This document shows, piece after piece, positions 1-7,993 of a stretch of 64,000 nucleotides of DNA. Position 1 is the stretch's first letter. Each line of letters starts with the position of its first letter. Made by a program: the position numbers and the translations under genes. Location of the stretch: NCBI GenBank assembly GCA_964540815.1, contig CAZIOH010000001.1, positions 168,124 through 232,123 of the forward strand, read 5' to 3'. The notes below the pieces were generated by a model. It made no database searches, was not told the DNA's origin, and worked only from the letters and a program-made list of their open reading frames with translations. This DNA is from CAZIOH01 sp964540815. GTDB taxonomy: Bacteria > Myxococcota_A > Polyangia > Fen-1088.

Positions 1-381
1 CGGCGCGCCCTCGAGACCCGCGCCCGCTTCCAGCCAGGCACCAACCTGCGCTCTTGGTTGTTCTGCATCATGCGCAACCTCCACTGCGATCATCTGCGGC
101 GGGCCCGTCGCCAGGCCGTCAGCCCCGAGCACGACGTCGACGATCTCCCGGACACGCGGAGCGCCGACGACATCTGGGATCAGCTCACCGAGGCGGATGT
201 CGCCCACGCGCTCGACGCCTTGCCGGTCGAACCGCGTCGGGCCATCCTGCTGCACGAGCTCGAAGGAAAGTCCTATGCGCAGATCGCTCACGAGCTCGAG
301 ATCCCGATCGGGACCGTCGGCACGCGGTTGCTGCGGGCCCGGCGTCGTCTCTGCGAGCACCTCATGACCCGGCTGGCCTGA
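1..381 (+). CDS. ECF-type RNA polymerase sigma factor, 5'-truncated by window start
   Basis: The window opens inside this gene, so the start codon and most of sigma region 2.1 are missing; about 126 residues are visible. They begin with a region 2 signature (FQPGTNLRSWLF, then IMRN and a basic stretch), the part that melts and reads the -10 element. They end with region 4 (about residues 72-122), where LPVEPRRAILLHELEGKSY is followed by the helix-turn-helix AQIAHELEIPIGTVGTRL that reads the -35 element. The in-frame Met at base 58 lies within region 2 and is not the real start. No anti-sigma gene follows; the next gene is a MarC-family protein, so the regulon cannot be inferred here. Confidence 0.9.
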   Translation, partial: RRALETRARFQPGTNLRSWLFCIMRNLHCDHLRRARRQAVSPEHDVDDLPDTRSADDIWDQLTEADVAHALDALPVEPRRAILLHELEGKSYAQIAHELEIPIGTVGTRLLRARRRLCEHLMTRLA

Positions 382-384
382 GCC

Positions 385-411
385 CCGGGCGGGGGTTCGA
401 TGGCCGCCCGG
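385..411 (+). terminator. Possible weak terminator hairpin after sigma factor gene
   Basis: Four bases after the sigma factor stop, an 8-bp GC-only stem (CCGGGCGG paired with CCGCCCGG) encloses an 11-base loop. No T run follows, so it could only be a Rho-assisted or weak terminator. In such GC-rich DNA an 8-bp stem can also occur by chance. Confidence 0.25.
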
Positions 412-454
412 CCGGGCCGAGCCCGAGCGGATCGCTCCCGTATATGATGCCGGG

Positions 455-1114
455 GTGCCCGTGCGTGTGCTCTCCTTTGCCTTCTCTACGCTGACCACCC
501 TGCTCCTCGTGGTGGATGCCCCCGCGGCCGTGCCGCTCTTCCTCAGCATGACCGAGGCCGACTCGGTCGAGCACCGGCGGCGAACCGCCTCCCGGGCGGC
601 GCTGGCCGCCGGGATCGTCCTCGCGTCGTTCGGTGCGCTCGGGGGGATTGTCTTCCGCGTCCTCGGGATCTCGCTCGGGGCCTTTCGCATCGCGGGGGGC
701 ATCCTGCTCTTCCTCCTGGCCATCGACATGCTGCGGGCACAGCGCTCGCGTCAGCGGACCTCACCGGAGGAGGAGGCCGACGGCGTCGATCGCCCGGACA
801 TCTCGATCTTTCCGATGGCCATCCCCATGCTGGCGGGGCCCGGCGCGACCTCGACCGTCATGGTGCTGGTCTCGCGCGCCGAGCGTCCCTGGCAGTACGT
901 GGTGGTCTTCGCCGCCATCGGGCTGACGGCGCTCACGGCCTACGGGTTCTTGCGCAGCGCCGTCCGGGTCGAACGGGGGCTCGGGCGAACCGGGATGAAC
1001 GTGCTTCAGCGGGTGATGGGCCTGATCCTCGCCGCCACCGCGGTGCAGTTCGTGGTGGAAGGTGCCTCGGACGTCCTGCCCACCATCGTCGGAGGGCTCG
1101 CGGGGGCTCAGTGA
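455..1114 (+). CDS. MarC family (UPF0056) integral membrane protein
   Basis: This 219-residue protein has the six-helix hydrophobic pattern and length of the MarC/UPF0056 family of inner-membrane proteins, whose transport substrate is unresolved. Family-like stretches include VVDAPAAVPLFLSMT near the N-terminus, RIAGGILLFLLAIDML in the middle and FPMAIPMLAGPGATSTVMVL after the central loop. The GTG start at 455 is used because the nearby ATGs at 444 and 447 are out of frame. No ribosome binding site is visible before it. The 3' end overlaps that of the opposite-strand response regulator by 7 bases. Confidence 0.85.
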   Translation: MPVRVLSFAFSTLTTLLLVVDAPAAVPLFLSMTEADSVEHRRRTASRAALAAGIVLASFGALGGIVFRVLGISLGAFRIAGGILLFLLAIDMLRAQRSRQRTSPEEEADGVDRPDISIFPMAIPMLAGPGATSTVMVLVSRAERPWQYVVVFAAIGLTALTAYGFLRSAVRVERGLGRTGMNVLQRVMGLILAATAVQFVVEGASDVLPTIVGGLAGAQ

Positions 1115-1485
1115 GCCTTGGTCAACGCGCGGATGGCGGAGACCAGGACGTCGGCCTTGAAGGGCTTGGTGATCCAGGCCTTGGCGCCGGCCTGCTTCGC
1201 TCGCTGCATCAGCGCGGGCACACCCTCGGTGGTGAGCATCAGGATGGGCAGCGTCGGGTTCGCGCCGTTGGCCTTGACCTGTTCGACCATCTCGATGCCG
1301 TTCAGGTTGGGCATGTTGACGTCGCACACCACCGCGCCGATCCCCGGAATCCGCGCGATCTTGTTGACCCCGTCGACCCCGTCGATGGCCTCGATCACCT
1401 CGAACCCCGCCTGGCCGAGGGCGGCGCTCACCTGCTGCCGCACCGTCGCGGAGTCGTCCACCACCAGTACCTTCGTCTTCACCAT
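1108..1485 (-). CDS. CheY-like single-domain response regulator
   Basis: A stand-alone receiver domain of about 125 residues with no output domain. It has the acidic pair in VLVVDDS, the phospho-acceptor Asp in VVCDVNMPNLNG, the Thr in LMLTTEG and the conserved Lys in ITKPFKAD, so it should be phosphorylatable. Two ATGs lie 6 bases apart. The GAGGAG motif at 1495-1500 is 3 bases from the ATG at 1491 but 9 from the ATG at 1485, so 1485 is preferred. Such proteins act by binding a partner such as a flagellar motor, pilus motor or kinase. No kinase gene is adjacent, though a soluble chemotaxis receptor lies at 38.4 kb. Confidence 0.9.
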   Translation of the reverse strand: MVKTKVLVVDDSATVRQQVSAALGQAGFEVIEAIDGVDGVNKIARIPGIGAVVCDVNMPNLNGIEMVEQVKANGANPTLPILMLTTEGVPALMQRAKQAGAKAWITKPFKADVLVSAIRALTKAH

Positions 1486-1678
1486 GACCATTGGCTCCTC
1501 TTCGCTGAGCGGTCGGGCGCCCGGTCTCGAGACCGGGCATCCGCGCAAGACTCCGCAGACCCCACCGTGGGTGGATCGGAACTTCTTCCCACCGCCTTGA
1601 GCCCCGCGCTGACCGGCGGCGAGGTCGGCGCGCGGAAGCCGCGCCGGGCCGCGGGCCGCCGAGGTACACTCGGCGTCC

Positions 1679-2827
1679 ATGGCATCTCTTCGGCGGGCGG
1701 CTGAGTCCAGCTTGGGCGCGTCGTCCGTCGCAGCTTCGCTCGCGTCGCGTCGCTGGCTGGCCGGCTCGATCCTGGCCACGCTGGTGGCGGGGGGCGGATG
1801 CGGCGATGGTGCCGGGGCGTGCCCGTCCACCGCGGACGCGGCCGCCGGGACACAGCCTGACGGGCACGGGGACGGCTCGGGCGGCGGGCGGGGCCCGGGC
1901 CAAGGTGGAGGAGGATCGGGTGGACCAGGAGGAACCGCCGGGCGAGGCGCGACGGGCGGTGAGGGCGGCAACGCTCAGATCCCTCTCGAGGAGCTGAGCA
2001 GCCGCAGCGAGGGAGCGATCTGCGCGTACGCGGTTCGCTGCGGGATCTTTCCGGACGTCGAGACCTGCCAGGGGACCATCTATGCGCGGCTGCAGGTCTT
2101 CGCGGACGTGGGCTCGGGCAAGGTGCTCTACGACGGGCAGGCGGCGGCCGCCTGCGTGGACTGGTACGCGCAGCGCGGCTGCGCCGTCTCGGATCTGGAA
2201 ACCCCATCGCCCGCCTGCGCGCTGGTCTTCACCGGGACCCTGCCCGAAGGCAGCGCGTGTCTGGCCAACAACCAGTGCCTCTCCGACAGCTGCAACCGCG
2301 CCGCGTGTGGGCCCGACGCCTGCTGTGCTGGCACCTGTCAGCTCCCGGTGGTCGTCGGTGGCGATTGCTCACGCGACGGGCAGATCTGCGCGCGCGGCGC
2401 ATTTTGCAAGTCCGATGCCACCGGCACGCACGCGAGTTGCGCGCCGCGGGTCCCCTCCGGTCAGGTCTGCGACAGCTCCGATGTCTGCGTGGCTGGCCAG
2501 TTCTGCAACATCGATCCTTTGGCCGGGACCGGCGTCTGTGCCGCCGCTCCGAGGGAAGGGGAAGCCTGCCCGACGGCATTTTGTGGCTCGATCACCGACA
2601 CCTGCGATCTGAACACCAGCCTGTGCGCGGCCAAGCGGCCCATCGGCGCCCCGTGTCTCACCGATCGATCCTGCGTGAACTACGCCCGCTGTGCGCCCGA
2701 GACCTCCACCTGCGTGGCGCGGGTTCGCGGTGGGGGCGCCTGCACCACCAGCGCAGACTGCATCGTGGGTCTGCCCTGCGAGGCCGGGACCTGTGTCTCG
2801 CCCCAGGACGTCCCGGCCTGCCCGTGA
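1679..2827 (+). CDS. Cysteine-rich secreted lipoprotein, function unknown
   Basis: This 382-residue protein has a long N-region, a hydrophobic stretch ending in VAGGGC (Cys41, a plausible lipobox), a Gly-rich linker to about residue 98, then a cysteine-rich body. The body repeats short units of the type EGSACLANNQCLSDSC, LPEGSACL, GQVCDSSDVCVAGQFC and GGACTTSADC, a pattern common in myxobacterial cell-surface proteins and probably stabilised by disulfides. No catalytic motif is recognised. It is transcribed divergently from the response regulator. The function is unknown; display on the outer membrane is inferred from the lipobox. Confidence 0.75.
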   Translation: MASLRRAAESSLGASSVAASLASRRWLAGSILATLVAGGGCGDGAGACPSTADAAAGTQPDGHGDGSGGGRGPGQGGGGSGGPGGTAGRGATGGEGGNAQIPLEELSSRSEGAICAYAVRCGIFPDVETCQGTIYARLQVFADVGSGKVLYDGQAAAACVDWYAQRGCAVSDLETPSPACALVFTGTLPEGSACLANNQCLSDSCNRAACGPDACCAGTCQLPVVVGGDCSRDGQICARGAFCKSDATGTHASCAPRVPSGQVCDSSDVCVAGQFCNIDPLAGTGVCAAAPREGEACPTAFCGSITDTCDLNTSLCAAKRPIGAPCLTDRSCVNYARCAPETSTCVARVRGGGACTTSADCIVGLPCEAGTCVSPQDVPACP

Positions 2828-3472
2828 TCACACGGCGACCTTCAGCGGCTGGCGGATGGTCTCGAAGGCGGGGAGGGCCTCGCAGGTGGCGCACAGGCGG
2901 TCGATGAGCGGGGTGGGTCCAGCCAGGGTGGCGGCGAGGTCCGGGTGGGCCTCGCGCAGGAAGCGCACCGCGCAGGCCACGGCGATGTCGGCGTGCCCGA
3001 GCGCCTCGCCTCCCCAGTAGTGTCCGGCGGCCGGGCGGCCGAGGTAGGCGCGCTCGAGCGTCCCCAGCGTGGCAACAATCTGCGATTGGCAACGTGTGAC
3101 CCAGGCGGCGCTGCGGCTGGCCTCGGGTCGCAGGACGTGCTCGTAGAGCAGGACCACCGCCTTGTCCGCCATCCCGGTGGCGAGCGCCGCCACCTGGCGG
3201 GTCGAGCGGCGCGCGTCCACCGTCGTCGGGGTGAGGGCGCGGGAGGGGCCCACGAGATCGTCGAGGGCGTCCAGGATGGCGCCGCTCTCGATCAGGGCTT
3301 CGCCGTCGTCGAGGACCAGGACCGGCACCCGCCGCAGCGGGTTGAACGGCGCGATGGCGTCGGCGTCGGCCCACACCGACCAGGGGCGATGCTCGTACCC
3401 GAGGCCATAGAGGTGCAGGGCAATCCCCACGCGCCGCACGAAAGGAGAATCGAACTGGCCGATCAAGATCAT
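2828..3472 (-). CDS. Glutathione S-transferase family protein
   Basis: This is a 214-residue cytosolic GST. The N-terminal thioredoxin-like half begins MILIGQFDSPFVRRVGIAL and carries the cis-Pro/glutathione-site region RRVPVLVLDDGEALIESGAIL. The C-terminal half is helical, with GEALGHADIAVACAV matching the conserved Asp-containing helix of the family. The start at 3472 is chosen because the protein then begins directly with the first beta strand. The reading frame continues upstream without supporting similarity. The substrate is not predictable. It converges on the Cys-rich lipoprotein gene with no space between the stops. Confidence 0.85.
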   Translation of the reverse strand: MILIGQFDSPFVRRVGIALHLYGLGYEHRPWSVWADADAIAPFNPLRRVPVLVLDDGEALIESGAILDALDDLVGPSRALTPTTVDARRSTRQVAALATGMADKAVVLLYEHVLRPEASRSAAWVTRCQSQIVATLGTLERAYLGRPAAGHYWGGEALGHADIAVACAVRFLREAHPDLAATLAGPTPLIDRLCATCEALPAFETIRQPLKVAV

Positions 3473-3645
3473 GACGCCATCATCGCAGGCTGGTTCTGCA
3501 TGGCGCAATGCAGTATTCGCGCGCAGCCGGTGAAAGGACCCGGTGTGGGTCCCGGGGACCCCTGTCCCAGAACCCGGCCCAGACCGTGGCACGCGTCACG
3601 GATCGGAGCCTCGGGTCCCGTCGCTGCCCCGCCCCAAGGAGAACC

Positions 3646-4947
3646 ATGCTCGCCAAGCCCACCCGTTCGCCGTTGCTGATCGCCCTCTCCCTCGCGCTGG
3701 CCAGCGCCGCCGCCGCCACCGCGGGATGCGGATCGAGCTCGTCGCCGTCGGGTGGCTTCGATACCGGCGGCAGCGCTGCCGTGGGCAGTGGAGGCTCGCC
3801 CGCTCCTGGGACCGGCGGCAAGTCCGCCAGCGGAGGAGCCACCGGGACGGGTGGCGGTCAGCCCGCGGGGACGGGTGGGGCGCCACAAGCCTCGGGTGGA
3901 TCGCCCGGCTCGCCCGGATCGGCCTCGGGCGGCTCGCCCGGATCGGGTGGCGCGGCGGCGACAGGCACGGGTGGAAGCGATGCCGGAGCCGGTGGGCAGG
4001 CCGTCACCGCGAGCGGAGGCACTGGCGTCGGCGGCAAGCCAGGAGGTGGTACCGGAGGCGCGCCGGTCGGGGCGGGTGGCAAGGGCGGACCGGTGACGCA
4101 CAACGAGCTCATCCTCTACGACGACGCCGGCGGGCGCTTGCTCTACGTGAACAACGCCAATCCCAGCGCCAACTGGACCAACATGTCGGGCTCCGGGCGT
4201 GACATGCAGCTCATCGGCGGCGGCAAGGTCATGCTCGGCAAGAGCGACGGCTGGGACGAGTACCTGCTCAGCACTGGGGCCAAGTCGGGCGGGGTGCACG
4301 GCATCGCCGGCACGCAGACCGTGCACCGCATGGCGGACGGCAACACCATCTGCGCCACTGCCGGGGCCGGGGGGATCGTGCTCAAGATGGTGGATGCCAC
4401 GGGTCAGGTGAAGAGCATGATCACCTACGCCGGGTTCAACTACGTGCGCATGGCGCGGCCCACCGCCGCCGGGACCTTCATGGTCGCGGCCGATACCGTG
4501 GCCTTCGAGGGCGACGCCACCGGCAAGGTCCTCTCGCAGGCGACCATCCCGGGCGGGCGTCACACCTGGAAGGCCATGCGCCTCGCGAACGGAAACTTCG
4601 CGGTCACGAGCGGATACGGCGCGACCCTGCTGGTCTACGACAGCACCTGGAAGCTGCTCCAGACCATGGGGGGAAAGAACCAGCCCAACGCCGCGGCCAT
4701 CGCGCCGGAGTTCTACGCCGATTTCCACCTGATGCCGAACGGCAACTTCTTCGTGGTGAACTCCCAGGCGGATCGGACCATGGACAACAGCATCCAGCTG
4801 CTCGAGTACGATCCGTCGGGCGCGCTGGTGTGGCAGCAGAAGCAGCCGACCGGCGTGCACTCGCTCGAGGAGGCCATCGTCCTCGACGGGCTCGACACCA
4901 CGAAGCTTTACATCGAGCCCGAAGGCATGCTGATCCCGGCGCCGTAG
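3646..4947 (+). CDS. Lipoprotein with Gly-rich linker and beta-propeller (arylsulfotransferase-like)
   Basis: A 433-residue exported lipoprotein. The signal peptide ends in ATAGC (Cys28), then a roughly 120-residue linker of GTGG/GGS repeats leads to a C-terminal beta-propeller from about residue 150. Repeating blades contain NGNFAVTSG, MPNGNFFVVNS and IQLLEYDPSGALVWQ, like the ASST/PQQ-type propellers. The conserved His of true arylsulfotransferases could not be assigned, so catalysis is uncertain. An AAGGAG ribosome binding site lies just before the ATG at 3646. Surface display through the lipid anchor is inferred. Confidence 0.75.
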   Translation: MLAKPTRSPLLIALSLALASAAAATAGCGSSSSPSGGFDTGGSAAVGSGGSPAPGTGGKSASGGATGTGGGQPAGTGGAPQASGGSPGSPGSASGGSPGSGGAAATGTGGSDAGAGGQAVTASGGTGVGGKPGGGTGGAPVGAGGKGGPVTHNELILYDDAGGRLLYVNNANPSANWTNMSGSGRDMQLIGGGKVMLGKSDGWDEYLLSTGAKSGGVHGIAGTQTVHRMADGNTICATAGAGGIVLKMVDATGQVKSMITYAGFNYVRMARPTAAGTFMVAADTVAFEGDATGKVLSQATIPGGRHTWKAMRLANGNFAVTSGYGATLLVYDSTWKLLQTMGGKNQPNAAAIAPEFYADFHLMPNGNFFVVNSQADRTMDNSIQLLEYDPSGALVWQQKQPTGVHSLEEAIVLDGLDTTKLYIEPEGMLIPAP

Positions 4948-5049
4948 CAGCGGCCGATTCGACAGTGGACCGACGGTGGTCCACACTCTCGGCCGTGGGC
5001 GGTGCTCTCGCTCCGGGACGCCCCGGAGGACGGGCGGCGCGCCTCGCAC

Positions 5050-5104
5050 GTCGACCGATGAGCTCTCCAAGACCAGGAACGCCGGACCCCGAGCGCCGCC
5101 GTCT
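5050..5104 (+). repeat. Left copy of 55-bp duplication flanking the N gap
   Basis: These 55 bases are identical to 5205-5259 on the other side of the N run. The copy contains a full start codon (ATG at 5058) and the first 16 codons of the downstream glucosidase gene. A perfect match of this length at a contig junction is best explained by an assembler k-mer overlap. Confidence 0.95.
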
Positions 5105-5204
5105 NNNNNNNNNNNNNNNNNNNNNNNNNNNNNNNNNNNNNNNNNNNNNNNNNNNNNNNNNNNNNNNNNNNNNNNNNNNNNNNNNNNNNNNNNNNNNNNN
5201 NNNN
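5105..5204. other. Assembly gap of exactly 100 N
   Basis: One hundred undetermined bases, the conventional placeholder for a gap of unknown size. Because both flanks carry the same 55 bases, the true sequence probably has no gap: collapsing the two copies gives one continuous promoter and glucosidase start, 110 bases after the stop of the upstream lipoprotein gene. Confidence 0.98.
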
Positions 5205-5259
5205 GTCGACCGATGAGCTCTCCAAGACCAGGAACGCCGGACCCCGAGCGCCGCCGTCT
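5205..5259 (+). repeat. Right copy of 55-bp duplication flanking the N gap
   Basis: Identical to 5050-5104. This copy continues directly into the open glucosidase reading frame, which starts at the ATG at 5213 within it. Confidence 0.95.
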
Positions 5260-7981
5260 GGCGGAGGACGCCGACCGCGAGAAGAACTGGAAGCGGTGGG
5301 GGCCCTACCTGGCCGAGCGGCAATGGGGCACCGTGCGCGAGGACTACTCGGCGGATGGCAACTGCTGGGGGTACTTCCCCCATGACCATGCCCGCAGCCG
5401 CGCCTACCGCTGGGGCGAGGACGGGCTGCTCGGCATCACCGATCGAGAGTGTCGGGTGTGCTTCGCCACGGCGCTGTGGAACGGACGCGACCCGATCCTG
5501 AAGGAGCGCCCCTTTGGCCTGACCGGGACCGAGGGGAACCACGGCGAGGACGTCAAGGAGCTGTACTACTACCTCGACGCCACGCCGACCGCGTCCTACC
5601 TGAAGGCGCTCTACAAGTACCCGCAGCGGCGATTCCCGTACGACGCGCTGGTCGCGGAGAACCGCAAGCGCGGGCGCTCTGAACGCGAATTCGAGCTCGA
5701 GGACACCGGCGCGTTCGACGACGGCCGGTACTTCGACGTGACCGTGGAGTACGCCAAGGCCGCGCCGGACGACATCTTGATCCGCATCACCTGCGCGAAC
5801 CGCGGTCCGGAGGCAGCGCGGCTCCACGTGCTGCCGACGCTGTGGCACCGCAACACCTGGAGCTGGGGTCGGACAGGGGAGGGCTACTGGCCGAAGGGCC
5901 GGATCGAGCGCGCCGGCGCCGGGGAGCCCGCGGGCCAGGCTCGACTGCGCTCGCAGCACGCGACCCTGGGGACGACGCTGCTCGCGTTCGAGGATCTGCA
6001 GGCTGCCGGCGGCCACGGAGCCGACGGCACCCCGGGACAAGGCCCGGCCCCGGGCCCTCCGCGCCTGCTGTTCACCGACAACGAGACCAACGCCGAGCGC
6101 CTGTTCGGCTGGCCCAATCCCGGTCCCTACGTCAAGGACGGGTTTCACCGCCACGTGGTCGATGGCGAGGCCGGGGCGGTGAACCCCGAGCAGGTGGGGA
6201 CCAAGGCCGCCGCCTGGTACGACCTCGACCTCGCGGCCGGGGCGGAGCGGGTCATTCGCTGCCGGCTCTCGGCCGAGGGCGAGCTGCCGGAGGTTCCCTT
6301 TGGCGCCGGGTTCGACGCCACCTTCGAGCTCCGGCGCGCCGAGGCCGAGCGGTTCAACGCCACCCGCCGACCTCCGTCGCTCGACGACGACGCGCGTGCG
6401 GTCGTCCGCCAGGCGGACGCAGGGCTGCTGTGGTCGCGACAGTTCTATCACTACATCGTCGAGCACTGGCTCGAGGGGGATCCGGCCCAGCCGAGACCCC
6501 CGGACGGGCGGGCGGCCGTCCGTAACCGCAACTGGAAGCAGGTCTACGCGCGCGACGTGATCTCCATGCCCGACAAGTGGGAGTACCCCTGGTTCGCGGC
6601 CTGGGACACGGCGTTTCATTGCGTGGCGCTGGCGCGCATCGATCCGGACTTCGCCAAGCAACAGGTGATCCTGCTGGCGCGCGAGTGGTACATGCACCCG
6701 AGCGGGCAGTTCCCGGCCTACGAGTTCGACTTCGACGACATGAACCCCCCGGTGCAGGCCTGGGCAGCCTGGCGGGTGTATCAGCTCTCGGCACAGAGCG
6801 GGTTCGGGCGTGATCTGGGTTTCCTCGAGTCGGCCTTCCAGAAGTGCCTGGTGAACTTCACCTGGTGGGTCAACCGCGAGGACGCCGACGGAGACAACCT
6901 GTTCACGGGCGGCTTCCTCGGGCTCGACAACATCGGGGTCTTCGACCGCTCGAAGCCCATGCCGGGTGGCGGCCGCCTCGAGCAGGCGGACGCCACCGCC
7001 TGGATGGGCTTCTACTGCACCACCATGCTGGCCATGGCGCTCGAGCTCGCGCGCGAGCGGCCGACCTACGCCAACATCGCCTCCAAGTTCTTCGAGCACT
7101 TCGTGGCGATCGTCCAAGCCACCAACGAGCTCGGGGACGCCGGGCTGTGGGACGAGACCGACGGCTTCTACTACGACCACGGGCTGGTGGACGGGCGGGT
7201 GGTGCCGCTCCGCATCCGGTCGGCGGTGGGCATGATCCCGATCTTCGCGGCCGAATCGCTCGACGACGCGCAGCTGCGGCGCCTGCCCCACTTCGACCGG
7301 AGGTTGCAGTGGTTCCTCGCCAACAAGCCCGAGCTCGCCAGGAACATCGGCGTCACCCGGGGGGATGGCATCGCGCGCCGCCTGCTCTCGATCCCCGGCC
7401 GCGCGCGCCTCGAGCGGTTGCTGCGCACCGTGCTCGACGAGAAGGAGCTGCTGTCGCCCCACGGGGTCCGCTCGCTGTCGGCGGTCTACGGCGCCCACCC
7501 CTACGTGCTCGAGCTCGGCGGACAGCGCCTCGAGATCCGCTACGCTCCGGGCGAATCCGACACGCCCCTCTTCGGCGGCAACTCCAACTGGCGGGGGCCG
7601 GTGTGGATGCCGCTCAACTACCTGCTCATCGAGGCCCTCAAGCGCCACCACCACTTCTACGGGGACACCCTCCGGGTGGAGTGCCCGACCGGCTCCGGGG
7701 TGCAGATGACCTTGCTCGAGGTGTCGGAGGAGCTCGAGCGCCGGATCGCGGGCCTCTTCCTGCGCGACGGCGCCGGGAATCGCCCCTGCATGGGCGGGAG
7801 CCGCCTCTACCGCGACGATCCCCACTTCCGGGATCTGCTGCTCTTCCACGAGCACTTCCACGCCGAGACCGGCCGCGGCCTCGGCGCCAGCCACCAGACC
7901 GGCTGGACCGCCCTCGCCTCCAACGTCCTCGAGCGGGTGGCCGCTACCCGCGCCGAGCGTGCCAAGCCTCCCCGGGGGTGA
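5213..7981 (+). CDS. GH63/MGH1-like glucosidase
   Basis: This 922-residue protein has the (alpha/alpha)6-barrel catalytic region of GH63-type alpha-glucosidases. The N-terminal block ERQWGTVREDYSADGNCW is characteristic of a bacterial GH63-related family. The C-terminal barrel contains YPWFAAWDTAFHCVALARID, FTGGFLGLDNIGVFDRSK and NSNWRGPVWMPLNYLLIEAL, the GH63 WRGPVW motif. It has no signal peptide, so it should act in the cytoplasm on a glucoside, perhaps storage glycan, trehalose-like or glycerate glucosides; the substrate is inferred, not shown. The start at 5213 lies inside the duplicated gap flank and no clear ribosome binding site precedes it. Confidence 0.85.
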   Translation: MSSPRPGTPDPERRRLAEDADREKNWKRWGPYLAERQWGTVREDYSADGNCWGYFPHDHARSRAYRWGEDGLLGITDRECRVCFATALWNGRDPILKERPFGLTGTEGNHGEDVKELYYYLDATPTASYLKALYKYPQRRFPYDALVAENRKRGRSEREFELEDTGAFDDGRYFDVTVEYAKAAPDDILIRITCANRGPEAARLHVLPTLWHRNTWSWGRTGEGYWPKGRIERAGAGEPAGQARLRSQHATLGTTLLAFEDLQAAGGHGADGTPGQGPAPGPPRLLFTDNETNAERLFGWPNPGPYVKDGFHRHVVDGEAGAVNPEQVGTKAAAWYDLDLAAGAERVIRCRLSAEGELPEVPFGAGFDATFELRRAEAERFNATRRPPSLDDDARAVVRQADAGLLWSRQFYHYIVEHWLEGDPAQPRPPDGRAAVRNRNWKQVYARDVISMPDKWEYPWFAAWDTAFHCVALARIDPDFAKQQVILLAREWYMHPSGQFPAYEFDFDDMNPPVQAWAAWRVYQLSAQSGFGRDLGFLESAFQKCLVNFTWWVNREDADGDNLFTGGFLGLDNIGVFDRSKPMPGGGRLEQADATAWMGFYCTTMLAMALELARERPTYANIASKFFEHFVAIVQATNELGDAGLWDETDGFYYDHGLVDGRVVPLRIRSAVGMIPIFAAESLDDAQLRRLPHFDRRLQWFLANKPELARNIGVTRGDGIARRLLSIPGRARLERLLRTVLDEKELLSPHGVRSLSAVYGAHPYVLELGGQRLEIRYAPGESDTPLFGGNSNWRGPVWMPLNYLLIEALKRHHHFYGDTLRVECPTGSGVQMTLLEVSEELERRIAGLFLRDGAGNRPCMGGSRLYRDDPHFRDLLLFHEHFHAETGRGLGASHQTGWTALASNVLERVAATRAERAKPPRG

Positions 7982-7993
7982 GCCCCGCCGCGA

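Noticed and set aside
4604..7894. Very long reverse-strand open frame running across the N gap
   Set aside because: It is antisense to the lipoprotein and glucosidase genes, its protein is of Glu/Val/Arg-rich shadow composition, and it depends on reading through undetermined bases.
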